The notes under the pieces: model-generated
What the model saw: the letters and a program-made list of their open reading frames with translations, nothing else
What the model was told of the DNA's origin: nothing
Databases searched by the model: none
In this document: positions 1 to 10,341 of the stretch, piece by piece
Numbering within the stretch: the stretch's first letter is position 1
Layout of the letters: the number at the start of each line of letters is the position of its first letter
Made by a program: the position numbers and the translations under genes
Origin: Thermocoleostomius sinensis A174
GTDB taxonomy: Bacteria > Cyanobacteriota > Cyanobacteriia > Elainellales > Elainellaceae
Direction of reading: 5' to 3'
Length of the DNA stretch: 64,000 nucleotides
Assembly (NCBI RefSeq): GCF_026802175.1
Contig: NZ_CP113797.1
Coordinates: forward strand, 2,829,026-2,893,025

Positions 1-704
<704 letters not shown>

Positions 705-784
705 GTGAGTGACCCTTGCGCGAGTAAGTAGCACAAGCAATGAATATGGAAGGCGTGTGGTGATGCTTGAAGTCATGGTTGCGC

Positions 785-1966
785 TCATCCGAGCGATGCC
801 TCGTCGTTTAAACTGGTTTGCTTCTCAAAAATCCTTTCAACTCGCTTATAAAACGGGCGTTTGACGACGGTGGCTGGATAGACCTTACCGCGAATTTCTA
901 CATCGACTAACTGATTCAGCTTCGACAAGGCAGCCGGTACATAAGCCAGGGCGATCGGATAGCCTAACGTTGGAGACAAGGTGCCGCTGGTGATCGTGCC
1001 TACAAGCTCGCCACAGTGTCGCACTGGGTAATGATGACGGGCAATATTGCGTCCTGCAAGCTGCAAGCCCACCAACCGCCGCGTCACCCCTGCTTGTTTC
1101 TGTTGTTCTAGCACTGATCGCCCAATAAACTCGCCTTTACGATCGAGATGCACCAACCAACCCATCCCCGCTTCTAACGGAGTCGTGGTTTCGTCAATAT
1201 CCTGACCATACAGCGCCATTGCCGCCTCCAAGCGCAAGGTATCGCGAGCACCCAATCCGCAGGGAACCACACCTGCCAGCAATAGCGATCGCCACAGCGC
1301 AATCCCCGTTTCTACATCGACCATGACCTCAAATCCATCTTCACCCGTGTAGCCAGTCCGAGCCAGAAAACCGGGTTGCTCCAGCACCGTTCCTTGGATA
1401 TGCCCAAAGCGCTTCACCTTCGATAGATCCTCTTGCACACAGGTTTGCAGCGCTGCCACTGCTGCCGGCCCTTGCACCGCCAACAGCACTCGATCGACTG
1501 ATAAATCTGTCAACGTCAACTGCCCCGCGTCTAGGTGGGTTAGGAACCAGTTGCGATCTTTCTCCGTAGTGGCGGCGTTGACGATCGTCGTTATCTGGGG
1601 TTCGCCTGCCGCATTGATGCCTTGGTAATACAAAATTAAATCATCGACAATCCCCCCCTGGTGATTCAGCAACACCGTATATTGCGCATCTCCTGGTTGC
1701 AGTTGGCTTAAATCGGACGGAACCAATCGTTGCAGTTGCTCGATCAATGTGTTGCCACTCAGGACAAATTTACCCATATGGGAAATGTCGAACATGCCTG
1801 CCTGTTGGCGCACGGCTTGGTGTTCTTTACCAATGCCGCTATATTGCACGGGCATCTCCCACCCAGAAAACGGAACCAGCTTAGCTCCAAGCGCCCCATG
1901 CAGTGGATAGAGCGGTGTGCGACGAAGAATTGGAACCAATGGGTCTGATGGAGAAATGTGAGCCAT
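785..1966 (-). CDS. gcvT: Aminomethyltransferase, glycine cleavage system T protein
   Basis: Transfers the methylene group from the aminomethyl-lipoyl arm of the H protein to tetrahydrofolate, releasing ammonia; in cyanobacteria part of photorespiratory glycine breakdown. The 393-residue product has the N-terminal LYPLHGALGAKLVPFSGWEMP stretch shortened here to recognisable core words (FSGWEMP, MFDISHMGKF), the YTGEDGFEV folate-domain motif and the LGARDTLRLEAAM segment. Length is slightly above the bacterial norm (about 365-375), mainly from a longer N-terminus and C-terminal tail. No gcvH or gcvP lies next to it, so the gene is separate from the other subunits here. It converges with fabG and diverges from the nucleotidase gene across 155 bp. 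Confidence 0.95.
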   Translation of the reverse strand: MAHISPSDPLVPILRRTPLYPLHGALGAKLVPFSGWEMPVQYSGIGKEHQAVRQQAGMFDISHMGKFVLSGNTLIEQLQRLVPSDLSQLQPGDAQYTVLLNHQGGIVDDLILYYQGINAAGEPQITTIVNAATTEKDRNWFLTHLDAGQLTLTDLSVDRVLLAVQGPAAVAALQTCVQEDLSKVKRFGHIQGTVLEQPGFLARTGYTGEDGFEVMVDVETGIALWRSLLLAGVVPCGLGARDTLRLEAAMALYGQDIDETTTPLEAGMGWLVHLDRKGEFIGRSVLEQQKQAGVTRRLVGLQLAGRNIARHHYPVRHCGELVGTITSGTLSPTLGYPIALAYVPAALSKLNQLVDVEIRGKVYPATVVKRPFYKRVERIFEKQTSLNDEASLG

Positions 1967-2121
1967 AGAGATTTAGCAAGCGTATTGCTTTGGATTTTAC
2001 CCCGAACTGATTTACAAACTCTTCACAGAGCTAGCCACAAGATTTCTCGTCATAAAGTTTTTGAACAGACTAGGATGTGAGCAGCGTTTTTTCTATGTAA
2101 ACCTTTCTAAGTAAACCCCGA

Positions 2122-3120
2122 ATGTCTTACGAATCTGAGAAGCAGGTTGCAATTCAAGCCGCGTTGGCTGCTGCACGATTATGTCAGCGAGTGCATCAAG
2201 AGATTGTTCCACAGGCGATCGAAAAAAACGATCGGAGTCCTGTCACAGTGGCAGATTTTGGCTCACAAGCCGTAATTTGCCACACGATCGCCGCCGCTTT
2301 TCCTAACGATCCAATTGTCGGCGAGGAAGACGCGGCCGTATTGCGCCAACCGGACATGGCAACTTGTCTTCAACAAGTCACTCACTATGTGCAATCTGAG
2401 ATTCCAGACGCAACCCCAGAGGCGGTTGTGTCCTGGATCGATCGCGGCAACGGGGGCATAGGATCTCGCTATTGGACGCTTGATCCCATCGATGGGACAA
2501 AAGGCTTTTTGCGGCAAGACCAATATGCAGTGGCGATCGCTTTGATTGAGAATAGCGACGTAAAGGTGGGCGTTTTGGCGTGTCCTGCTTTGCCCATTGA
2601 TCTTTCTCAACCAACACAAGACCACGGGGTGTTGTTTGTAGCCGTGCGTGGACAAGGAGCCGCCATGATGCCGTTGCAAGGTGGAGAACCCAAACCCATT
2701 CATGTGTCCACTGCTGAACAAGCCGATCGCCTACGGTTTGTAGAAAGTGTGGAATCGGGTCACGGCAACCATGATCTCCAGGACGCTGTGGCCAAAGCTG
2801 TGGGCATCCAAGCATCTTCCATTCGCATGGACAGCCAAGCCAAATATGGAGCCGTCGCTCAAGGAGAAGCCGCGCTGTATTTGCGGTTGCCGTCGCCCAA
2901 ATCACCGAACTATCGCGAAAAGATCTGGGATCATGCGGCCGGGGTATTAATCGTGGAAGAAGCAGGCGGTAAAGTGACCGACATGCACGGCGCACCTCTG
3001 AAGTTTTCGCTGGGGTCAACGCTGGAAGCTAATCAGGGCGTGGTGGTCAGTAATGGTTCCATTCATGAGGGGGTGCTACAAGTGCTACGCGAGCAACTGA
3101 CCACCTCAATCGGACGCTGA
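2122..3120 (+). CDS. 3'(2'),5'-bisphosphate nucleotidase-like inositol monophosphatase family enzyme
   Basis: Metal-dependent lithium-sensitive phosphatase superfamily member, most like HAL2/SAL1 enzymes that hydrolyse 3'-phosphoadenosine 5'-phosphate left over from sulfate assimilation and sulfotransfer. Metal ligands are in place: GEED at residues 67-70, DPIDGT at 121-126 and WDHAAG beginning at 269. The 332-residue length and the long insert between GEED and DPIDGT match HAL2-type proteins rather than the 260-270-residue SuhB/IMPase group; CysQ is also shorter. A sulfotransferase is encoded at 57.7-58.6 kb, a possible source of PAP, but that link is inference. The alternative is a general inositol phosphatase with broad substrates. 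Confidence 0.85.
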   Translation: MSYESEKQVAIQAALAAARLCQRVHQEIVPQAIEKNDRSPVTVADFGSQAVICHTIAAAFPNDPIVGEEDAAVLRQPDMATCLQQVTHYVQSEIPDATPEAVVSWIDRGNGGIGSRYWTLDPIDGTKGFLRQDQYAVAIALIENSDVKVGVLACPALPIDLSQPTQDHGVLFVAVRGQGAAMMPLQGGEPKPIHVSTAEQADRLRFVESVESGHGNHDLQDAVAKAVGIQASSIRMDSQAKYGAVAQGEAALYLRLPSPKSPNYREKIWDHAAGVLIVEEAGGKVTDMHGAPLKFSLGSTLEANQGVVVSNGSIHEGVLQVLREQLTTSIGR

Positions 3121-3240
3121 CTTGCCTCAGCCCAACAGGACGCTACTGGGGCGATTGGGCGATCGTCCCTGGAGATTTCCTCTTAGCTGAACAGCCATAC
3201 TGCTGATTGGCTGATACACCTCGCACCGCCTTCACCTTAA

Positions 3241-3312
3241 CCTCGCTCAGCGCAGGCGAGGGGCTTTCGATCCAGGGTTTGGGGTTGAAGTCCCTTCGCC
3301 CCGTGTGAGAGA
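3241..3312. repeat. GC-rich hairpin-prone intergenic element between convergent genes
   Basis: The space between the nucleotidase and cobW stop codons holds a 6-bp inverted repeat (3241-3246 with 3256-3261) followed by a G/C-run sequence ending in CCCCGTGTGAGAGAAG. It resembles other low-complexity elements in this window (near 18.2, 43.2 and 52.3 kb). There is no clear U-run on either strand, so a terminator role is not shown. Confidence 0.35.
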
Positions 3313-3332
3313 AGAATTCGTCCTTACGGGCG

Positions 3333-4484
3333 CTATTTGCCAAACCCTTTGGCGCGATTGGCTGATGGCATACAAACGCAGTGTTGCAGTTGTTCTCTCA
3401 GCGTGTTGTGGTCAAGATTTTGCCCAATCAAGACCAGTTGGTTTTGCGGCTGCCCTTTCCACTCAGAATCATCTAAAGAAAAGCGTTTGCCACTGAGATG
3501 GAAGATATGACGCTTGGGGCTTTCGTCAAACCAGAGAATGCCTTTGGCTCGAAACACGGTGGCTGGTAACTGGTTATCCAAGAAGTACTGAAACTTGCGG
3601 ATAGCAAAAGGTCGATCGCTCTGGAACGAAATTGAAGTAAAGCCATCGATCGCCAGATGATCGGAATGATGGTGATGGGCGTGATCATGGTGCGCCTGAT
3701 CGGAGTGATCGTGGTGATGCTCATGATCATGGACACAATGCCCATGATCGTGATCGCAATCAGAGTGGTCATGATCGTGCCCATGATCGTGTTTATGGAC
3801 TGTTTCGGTTGGGTCAAAATACTTGTCTGACTCAAACAGTCCTACACTAAGAACGAGAGGCAACGGCACTTGTGATTGGGTGGTGCGCAAAATTCTCGCC
3901 CCTTCTTTCACATCGCGAATTTTGGTCTCTAACTGCTCAAGTTGTGCTTCATCAACTAAATCGGTTTTGTTGAGCAGAATGATATCGCCGTAGAGAATTT
4001 GGTTATAAGCCGCTTGGCTATTGAATAGATCTAAGCTGTAGTTCTCTGCATCGACCAAGGTAATGATGGAATCGAGGCGAGTCAGATCGCGCAATTCAGT
4101 TCCCAAAAAGGTGAGCGCGATCGGCAAGGGATCAGCAAGTCCAGTGGTTTCTACAACTAAGTAATCGATTTGATCGCGACGCTCTAACACCCGATACACC
4201 GCTTCAACTAGATCGTTGTTGATGGTACAGCAGATGCAGCCGTTGCTGAGTTCTACCATGTTGTCATCGCTGCCTTCTAGGGTAATGAGCAGTTCATTGT
4301 CGATGCCAATTTCACCAAATTCATTAACCAGAACAGCGGTTTTCAATCCTTCTTGATTCGTCAGGATATGATTGAGCAGCGTTGTTTTGCCACTTCCCAA
4401 GAAGCCTGTAATAATCGTGACCGGAAGGCCATGCTTTTCCACATCCATTGCAGAGGTGGCATTTGAAATAACGGCTGATGACAT
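3333..4484 (-). CDS. CobW/COG0523-family GTP-binding metallochaperone with long histidine-rich segment
   Basis: G3E-family GTPase expected to load a metal, most often zinc, into client proteins. The start is taken at the ATG at 4484 (MSSAVISN); an in-frame ATG 57 bases upstream would add a hydrophobic stretch not seen in the family. From that start (383 residues) the P-loop GFLGSGKTT is at 27-35, the diagnostic CICC metal motif at 83-86, NKTD for guanine at 172-175, and residues 230-276 contain 23 histidines mixed with Asp and two Cys. A C-terminal CobW_C domain follows. The His-rich linker suggests metal binding or storage. No Zur-box could be assigned with confidence upstream. Exact metal and client are unknown. 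Confidence 0.9.
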   Translation of the reverse strand: MSSAVISNATSAMDVEKHGLPVTIITGFLGSGKTTLLNHILTNQEGLKTAVLVNEFGEIGIDNELLITLEGSDDNMVELSNGCICCTINNDLVEAVYRVLERRDQIDYLVVETTGLADPLPIALTFLGTELRDLTRLDSIITLVDAENYSLDLFNSQAAYNQILYGDIILLNKTDLVDEAQLEQLETKIRDVKEGARILRTTQSQVPLPLVLSVGLFESDKYFDPTETVHKHDHGHDHDHSDCDHDHGHCVHDHEHHHDHSDQAHHDHAHHHHSDHLAIDGFTSISFQSDRPFAIRKFQYFLDNQLPATVFRAKGILWFDESPKRHIFHLSGKRFSLDDSEWKGQPQNQLVLIGQNLDHNTLREQLQHCVCMPSANRAKGFGK

Positions 4485-4718
4485 AGCGCAGTAGTCAAGA
4501 ACGTCAGAGTATATTAAGGAGAGGCAATAGAACAACAGCAAAGATTGGAATAGTTGCTGTTGTGCTTGATATTGATTTCTATTATTGCCGATCGGCCTTA
4601 AAAGAATCCGGGATAAGGAATAAAGGATAAAATTTGTTTTCTATCTCTGTTTTCTGATTCCATCCCGTCTATCTTGCTGATTTAACCTTTCGCCCTTAAA
4701 TTCTAGCTTCTTTCCACC

Positions 4719-6203
4719 ATGTCCCTAACGCTATACAACACTCTGACGCGACGCAAAGAGCCGTTTGAACCACTGGAACCAGGTACGGTGCGGATGTATT
4801 ATTGCGGTGTGACAGTGTATGACTATTGCCATTTGGGTCATGCACGGGCTTGCATTATTTGGGATGTGGCGCGGCGATACTTGCGGTGGCGCGGTTATGC
4901 AGTACGCTATGTGCAGAATTTCACCGACATTGATGACAAAATTCTCAATCGGGCCAAACGCGAAGGCACAACCATGGAAGCAATATCCGAACGCTTCATT
5001 CAGGCTTATTTTGAGGATATGGCTCGTCTGAATGTGATGGAGGCCGACGAATATCCTCGCGCTACGCATACAATCGACGGCATCAAGCGGCTAATTCATG
5101 AGCTAGAGCAAAAAGGCTACGCCTATGCGTCTCAGGGGGATGTGTATTATGCCGTGCGCAGCTTTCCTGAATACGGTAAACTGTCTGGGCGCAAATTGGA
5201 TGACATGCAGGCGGGGGCTAGCGGTCGGGTAGATGCGGAAGACCCAGAAGGGACGCGCAAGAAATATCCGTTTGATTTTGCCCTCTGGAAAGGAGCCAAA
5301 CCCGGAGAGCCAGCATGGGAATCGGCGTGGGGGGCGGGACGGCCCGGTTGGCACATTGAATGCTCGGCAATGGTGCGCGATCGACTGGGTGACACGATCG
5401 ATATTCATGCGGGGGGCAATGATTTGGTGTTTCCCCATCACGAAAACGAAATCGCTCAGTCGGAGGCTGTCACTGGCAAGCCCTTAGCCAATTATTGGCT
5501 GCACAACGGTATGGTCAATGTGGGTGGCGAGAAGATGTCAAAGTCTTTGGGTAACTTCACTACCATTCGGGCCTTGCTGGATAGTGAAAATGCACCCGAC
5601 CCAATGGCACTGCGGTTGTTTATTCTGCAAGCTCACTACCGCAAGCCGATCGACTTTACCAACGAATCGATCGCTGCTGCCCAGAATAGTTGGGAGACAC
5701 TGAAGGAAGGCTTGTTGTTTGGCTATAAGTATGGTCAGCAACTCGGCTGGACAGATACAGATGATGCCTCCTTTGGCAACCCCGAATATATGCGGATTCC
5801 TACTGACGGTGATGCCGTGCAGCGCTTCCAGACTGGAATGGATGATGATTTGAACACACCCGCAGGACTTGCCGTATTGTTTGAACTGGCCAAAGATTTG
5901 CAAAAAGAAGGCAACCGCCTGACACACGAAGGCAAAACAATGTTCGATGCCCAAGAACTGCGTGCTCTTTGGCAAACGCTGGTAGTTCTGGCACAAGTAC
6001 TGGGATTGGAGGCAAGACTCGAAGCAGAAGCGTCGTCCTTAGAACTGAGCGACGCCGAGATTGAGTCTATGATTCAACAACGCTCGGATGCCAAAAAAGC
6101 TAAGAACTTTGCTGAGGCCGATCGCATTCGCAATCACTTGAAAGAGCAAGGTGTCATTTTGGTCGATAAACCGGGTGGTGTCACCGAATGGCATCGCAGT
6201 TGA
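4719..6203 (+). CDS. cysS: Cysteinyl-tRNA synthetase
   Basis: Charges tRNA-Cys with cysteine; class I synthetase. The 494-residue product has the zinc/cysteine-binding YYCGVTVYD at residues 28-36, the HIGH signature as HLGH at 38-41, the WHIECSAM and FPHHENEIAQSE segments, and KMSKS around residue 272, followed by the DALR-type helical C-terminus. The extra C-terminal residues compared with E. coli CysS (461) are usual in cyanobacteria. It is followed after three bases by the remains of a membrane-protein gene read in the same direction, which suggests they once formed one transcription unit. Confidence 0.97.
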   Translation: MSLTLYNTLTRRKEPFEPLEPGTVRMYYCGVTVYDYCHLGHARACIIWDVARRYLRWRGYAVRYVQNFTDIDDKILNRAKREGTTMEAISERFIQAYFEDMARLNVMEADEYPRATHTIDGIKRLIHELEQKGYAYASQGDVYYAVRSFPEYGKLSGRKLDDMQAGASGRVDAEDPEGTRKKYPFDFALWKGAKPGEPAWESAWGAGRPGWHIECSAMVRDRLGDTIDIHAGGNDLVFPHHENEIAQSEAVTGKPLANYWLHNGMVNVGGEKMSKSLGNFTTIRALLDSENAPDPMALRLFILQAHYRKPIDFTNESIAAAQNSWETLKEGLLFGYKYGQQLGWTDTDDASFGNPEYMRIPTDGDAVQRFQTGMDDDLNTPAGLAVLFELAKDLQKEGNRLTHEGKTMFDAQELRALWQTLVVLAQVLGLEARLEAEASSLELSDAEIESMIQQRSDAKKAKNFAEADRIRNHLKEQGVILVDKPGGVTEWHRS

Positions 6204-6206
6204 GCC

Positions 6207-6962
6207 ATGCTGAAGGTGCAGATCAATTTGGCACAGTTTCAACTCGGCGGATTTTTCTTAGAGCAGCAACCGCTCCATTCGGGTAAGAAGACGGATGACG
6301 CAACGGATGCAAATCTTTCGCCGCCTGTAACGCCGTTAGAAGCCGAGACCCTGACAAAGTTGAAGTTCATTGAATCGATTATTGGAAAATATCGAGAATC
6401 TAATAGCGAACTTGCACAACTGGCTACTGCTACGATGGCAGATGAAACCAACACAGAAGCCGTTTTACCCAAAAGCACCCTTCTACCAATCACTCCCTAG
6501 TCTCACTTGCCATGTCATTGTTCTCAACCGCGATCGGGCTTTTGGCAGAATCGATTTGTGCATCTGAAATTGGAATTCGATCCCAATTATGAACAACAAG
6601 TGATTCAGGAATTGCGCTGGCAACGACAACAAAACCGCATTGCACTGCGTTGGCTACTGATTTTGTTGTTGGTTCCCATTTTGCTGCAAGTTTTGGCAAA
6701 AAATTTAGTATTTGAACCAATTCTAGGAAGCTATAGTGATAAAAATCCGAGCAAAGTAGAACTTAATCAAGAAATTCAAGAGCAATTTTTTCGAGAATTT
6801 ACAGAGTTAAAAGAGCAATTAGAGATTGCTGAATTATTGGGAATCGTTCCACCCTTATCTGAAACTGAACGGCGAGAACGGCTGGAAGAAGACGCTGTTG
6901 AACTGTAGCGAGAAGCACGCGAGAACGAACTCAATGGACTCAAGTTTGATCTTTATATCTTG
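6207..6962 (+). pseudogene. Decayed proton-extrusion protein gene (PxcA/PxcL/CemA-like)
   Basis: One reading frame, interrupted by in-frame stops at 6498-6500 and 6906-6908, reads like the N-terminal and central part of a PxcA/CemA protein. Before the first stop is a soluble part with LEAETLTKLKFIESIIGKYR. After it come LEFDPNYEQQVIQELRWQRQ, a transmembrane segment rich in Leu/Ile (LLILLLVPILLQVLAKN) and an acidic helical region EIQEQFFREFTELKEQLE. Beyond the second stop the same frame continues with REARENELNGLK before running into the oppositely oriented response-regulator gene. The C-terminal membrane half of the family is absent, so a functional transporter is unlikely. PxcA-type proteins act in light-induced proton extrusion. 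The family assignment rests on pattern memory; the truncation and stops are seen directly. Confidence 0.6.
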
Positions 6963-7691
6963 TCATTTGTTTTCGCTTACATCCTCAAACTTATATCCCA
7001 CTCCAATTACAGTTCTGACAAAGCTAGGATTGGCAGGATCGGGTTCAATTTTTTTGCGTAACCGCGCTACATGGGTATCAACTACCCGTTCATCTCCGTA
7101 GAAATCGCTGCCCCACAAGCGCTCAATCAACTGAGTGCGGTTCCAGACCCGTCCTGGAGAACTCATGAAGGTAGTCAAAAGATCAAATTCCAGAGTCGTG
7201 AGTTCCAACGGTTCGGTGATTCCGGTTTCGGAGTAGCGATTGGCCACCCGTTGATCGAGATCGACCGAGAAATGAGGAGTTTGATAAACACGGCTTTGCC
7301 CACCTTGCCGCATCGTCCGTCGCAGCAAGGCCCGCACTCGCGCCACAAGTTCCCGAGGGCTGAAGGGCTTCACCATATAATCATCGGCTCCGGTAGACAA
7401 GCCAATGATGCGATCGAGTTCCTCACCCTTGGCGGTCAGCATCAAGATATAAGGATCTTTGGCACCAGGTTTTTGTCGAATGCGGGCACAGACCTCCAGC
7501 CCATCCAAGCCGGGAAGCATTAGATCCAAAATGATCAAATCAGGCTGTTGCTCTTGAAATACCTGAAGCGCTGTTGGGCCGTCGCGACAAATCCGACAAG
7601 AGAAGCCTTCTTTTTCTAGGTATAGCTGAATTAATTCGGCAATTTCCGCTTCATCTTCGACAATCAAGATGTCCATTTCCGTACTCAACAC
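6963..7691 (-). CDS. OmpR/PhoB-type two-component response regulator
   Basis: DNA-binding response regulator of 242 residues: receiver domain first (acidic pocket VEDE, phospho-acceptor Asp in LIILDLMLPG, conserved Lys in YMVKPF), then a winged-helix output domain (LELTTLEFDLLTTF, RVVDTHVARLRKKIE, VRTVIGVGYKF). The sequence differs from RpaA/RpaB and no kinase gene is adjacent, so its partner and targets are unknown. The start is uncertain: GTG at 7691, TTG at 7688 (a GAGGAG lies six bases upstream of it) or the ATG at 7676 that begins MDILIVEDE. Its 3' end abuts the decayed PxcA-like gene, whose missing tail may have been lost in the event that joined them. Confidence 0.92.
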   Translation of the reverse strand: MLSTEMDILIVEDEAEIAELIQLYLEKEGFSCRICRDGPTALQVFQEQQPDLIILDLMLPGLDGLEVCARIRQKPGAKDPYILMLTAKGEELDRIIGLSTGADDYMVKPFSPRELVARVRALLRRTMRQGGQSRVYQTPHFSVDLDQRVANRYSETGITEPLELTTLEFDLLTTFMSSPGRVWNRTQLIERLWGSDFYGDERVVDTHVARLRKKIEPDPANPSFVRTVIGVGYKFEDVSENK

Positions 7692-7767
7692 CTACTCCTC
7701 AGTTCGTATGATTGTTTCGCTATTATCTGGGTTTCTAATGTTCTGAACGCACTATCCAAGACAACCT

Positions 7768-8295
7768 TCAGCCTGATTCTAACTGGTGCTTGAGTGCAGT
7801 CAATTGCTCGGAACTCAGCGGCATCTCAATTTCTAGCTTTTGCGCTTCATCGCGCACAACCAAAACGCGGCGATCGCCTGCAATGGTCAGCATCCATTGC
7901 GGGTTTTCCAGCTTGACTTGTTGATAGACGACTTGGGGCCGGCCCACCTGAATCACTAGCCCTAGTTGCGACTGCGGGTAAATATAAAGCTGCTGTTTGA
8001 GATGATCAAGCTCCAACTTATGCACCGTAGTATTACGTTCTTCGGTTGCCGTTGGTTTTTGCCAGTACAGGGTAATGCCGCGCACTTGGGGCGATCGAAT
8101 CACAAACACTTCATCAAACCGCTGTGGTTCCCAATTAAGATCACTGACATTTCCAGATGCCGGAATCAGTCGTTGTCGCCATGTAATTTCCTGCCCATCT
8201 AGATCTGTCCACCACTGGCTGATGGTAGCAAAATGAGTAGCATTGTCTGGATCAGCGCTGCCCTGTTGCCAGACGGTTTTTATCTGCATCACCAA
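7768..8295 (-). CDS. Unknown conserved-looking protein, 175 residues
   Basis: I do not recognise a named domain. The protein is soluble by composition, rich in Trp, Gln and beta-prone segments, with no signal peptide, membrane segment or cysteines; it opens with MQIKTVWQQGSADPDNATHF and has a C-terminal helical tail (SSEQLTALKHQLES). Codon use and HIP1 words match the neighbours, and the frame is clean over 528 bases, which supports a real gene. It lies 32 bases downstream of the RTX-protein gene on the same strand, so it could be cotranscribed with it. Confidence 0.7.
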   Translation of the reverse strand: MVMQIKTVWQQGSADPDNATHFATISQWWTDLDGQEITWRQRLIPASGNVSDLNWEPQRFDEVFVIRSPQVRGITLYWQKPTATEERNTTVHKLELDHLKQQLYIYPQSQLGLVIQVGRPQVVYQQVKLENPQWMLTIAGDRRVLVVRDEAQKLEIEMPLSSEQLTALKHQLESG

Positions 8296-8327
8296 CCTCC
8301 CTATGAACCCCCAAATGAATTGAGCAC

Positions 8328-10046
8328 TTAGATTGCTGTAAAATCGCTGGCGTCGATCAAAGTACGAGGTACATTTTCTAAAAGGGCGATCGGATTATTG
8401 ACCACACTGATGACGGTGGTACTGCGCTGCTGTTGAATGGTTAGATCTCTAAATCGTAAGCCATCTAATAGGGCAATGCGATCGATGCCATCAGTGAAGT
8501 CTCGAATGGTTTCCAGTCCGGCTCGCTCTCCAATCACAAAAATATCGGGTCCGGCTCCTCCAATCAACGTATCACGACCACCATTACCAAACAAAATATC
8601 AGCCCCAGCCCCACCCCGCAGTAGATCTTGTCCGGCTCCACCCCGGAGAATATCGTTCCCCCGTTGTCCTTTCAAGATATCGTCGCCTTGCCCTCCAATC
8701 AGCGTATCATTACCACCGCGCCCCAATAGCCGATCGTCACCGCCAAAGCCAAGGATGCGATCGGCTTGACTAGTACCGCGCAAAACATTGTTATTTCTGT
8801 CTCCTTCAATGCGATTGGTAGGTACGCTGCTAACATTGCTGCCACGATAGCGCTGGGCAAACACTCCTAGGCCATCTCCATCGCCCAAGCTGAGGTTGCG
8901 ACGGGGAGTTTGGCTTTGCCAAGCCGCCACAAAATTGCCGTTAGATTGTACCGCCAGCGCCGGATTAGACTGATCGTCCTCGGTTGTGGTGTTAATCCGA
9001 AAGACACGATCGATCCGCGCCCCATTCTGATCAAACTGCTGCGCATAAACGCCCGATCCTGATCCATCTTCATTGCGGCTGTCACTCGTCCAGGCGATCG
9101 TAAAATTTCCTTCTGCATCCATGCCGATGGAGGGCGCAGACTGATTGCCCCGTGTGGTGACATTCACCCGGAACGGTAGCCCTCTGGGATTGCCGTTGTC
9201 ATCATATAGCCGAGCATAAATGCCGCTGCCACTACCATCTTCACGCACACTTTCCCAAGCAACAACAAAGCGTCCTGCCCCATCGACAGCTACCACCGGG
9301 TTAAATTGATCGCCAGTGATATACGTGTTGACCTGAAACTCAAGCCCTACTTGTCTACCACGGCTGTTATAGCGTTGACCAAATACCCCTTTGCCGCTGC
9401 CGTCTTGGTTTTGACTTTCCCAAACCACCATAAAGCTGCCATCTGGTTGAATTGCGACCGAGGGATTCTCTTGGTTGTTCGTGGTGGTGGTGTTGATGCG
9501 CAACAAACTGTTCAATGGGGCGCCGTCTGTGTCATAGCGTTGGGCATAAATTCCAGTGCCGCTATCGTCAGCATCATCGATATCCACATTGCGCCCAGTC
9601 CAGGCTACGACAAACTGACCACTGGCATTCCGAGCAACCACGGGATCGCTGTGGTCTCCATCGGCTGAATTGACTCGAAATTCCGATCGAATCCGGCGAC
9701 CATTGGCGTTGTAACGTTGGGCAAAAATATCACCATTGCGTCTGTGGTTGCTGGCCCAAGCGACCACAAAATTACCGCTGCCATCCATTGCCACCGAGGG
9801 ACTCGTTTGATCGCCTTCTGTGGTGGAATTGACTTGAAACTCTGGGCTAACGGGACGACCACCCGGACGATAGAGCCGCGCATAAATCCCTTCGCCGTCA
9901 CCGTCCTGTTCCTCGCTTTCCCAAGCAATAACAAACGTGCCAAGTGGGCTGATGGCGATCGCCGGATTATCTTGATCGCCAACCACAAACGAGGAATTGA
10001 CTCGTAATTCAGAGCCAACTGGATTTGCTTTCATGGTCTCTTCCAA
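8328..10046 (-). CDS. Secreted RTX calcium-binding protein with seven N-terminal FVVAW repeats
   Basis: Predicted extracellular protein of 572 residues. The first roughly 390 residues contain seven repeats of about 50-60 residues, each with a core such as [20 protein letters not shown] and an ending like FQVNTTTEGDQ, the pattern of repeats found in large cyanobacterial secreted proteins. Then come about seven RTX nonapeptides of the type GGxGxDxLx (for example [18 protein letters not shown]), which bind calcium, and a C-terminal tail that would carry the type I secretion signal. There is no Sec signal peptide, in line with export by an ABC/HlyD/TolC system, none of which is encoded here. The start is the ATG at 10046 or the one four codons on. 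Function beyond calcium-dependent folding is unknown. Confidence 0.85.
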   Translation of the reverse strand: MEETMKANPVGSELRVNSSFVVGDQDNPAIAISPLGTFVIAWESEEQDGDGEGIYARLYRPGGRPVSPEFQVNSTTEGDQTSPSVAMDGSGNFVVAWASNHRRNGDIFAQRYNANGRRIRSEFRVNSADGDHSDPVVARNASGQFVVAWTGRNVDIDDADDSGTGIYAQRYDTDGAPLNSLLRINTTTTNNQENPSVAIQPDGSFMVVWESQNQDGSGKGVFGQRYNSRGRQVGLEFQVNTYITGDQFNPVVAVDGAGRFVVAWESVREDGSGSGIYARLYDDNGNPRGLPFRVNVTTRGNQSAPSIGMDAEGNFTIAWTSDSRNEDGSGSGVYAQQFDQNGARIDRVFRINTTTEDDQSNPALAVQSNGNFVAAWQSQTPRRNLSLGDGDGLGVFAQRYRGSNVSSVPTNRIEGDRNNNVLRGTSQADRILGFGGDDRLLGRGGNDTLIGGQGDDILKGQRGNDILRGGAGQDLLRGGAGADILFGNGGRDTLIGGAGPDIFVIGERAGLETIRDFTDGIDRIALLDGLRFRDLTIQQQRSTTVISVVNNPIALLENVPRTLIDASDFTAI

Positions 10047-10341
10047 ATATGTGGTCTGTTTTTAAAAGGATACGCTATATGTAGCGATAGGAATAATTGA
10101 TTCAGCTTTCTTGATTTGCGTGTGGTGATCGAATAAGGTGTCTTTACCACGGCTGGGTTTGTTTAAGCTGACCTGCATAAGACCGGGTTTGTTTCCAGTT
10201 CGCTCGATCGCCTGGCCTGGCAAAATCAGTGATACGTTAATAGGAACAGGTTGGTTGCTGTCGAATCCGGGCTTGGGTGCTATAAGTAATATTGAGATTC
10301 CTGAACATTATTTAATAGAAGTATTTACGGAGAGAGAAATC

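Noticed and set aside
2378-3019. 213-codon open frame antisense to the nucleotidase gene
   Set aside because: Fully overlaps a gene with intact motifs; Arg/Pro/Leu-rich, as expected from the reverse of a GC-rich gene.
3671-3800. Possible CRISPR or tandem-repeat array in CATGATC-rich DNA
   Set aside because: It is the coding sequence of the His-rich linker of the CobW protein, in frame and without spacers.
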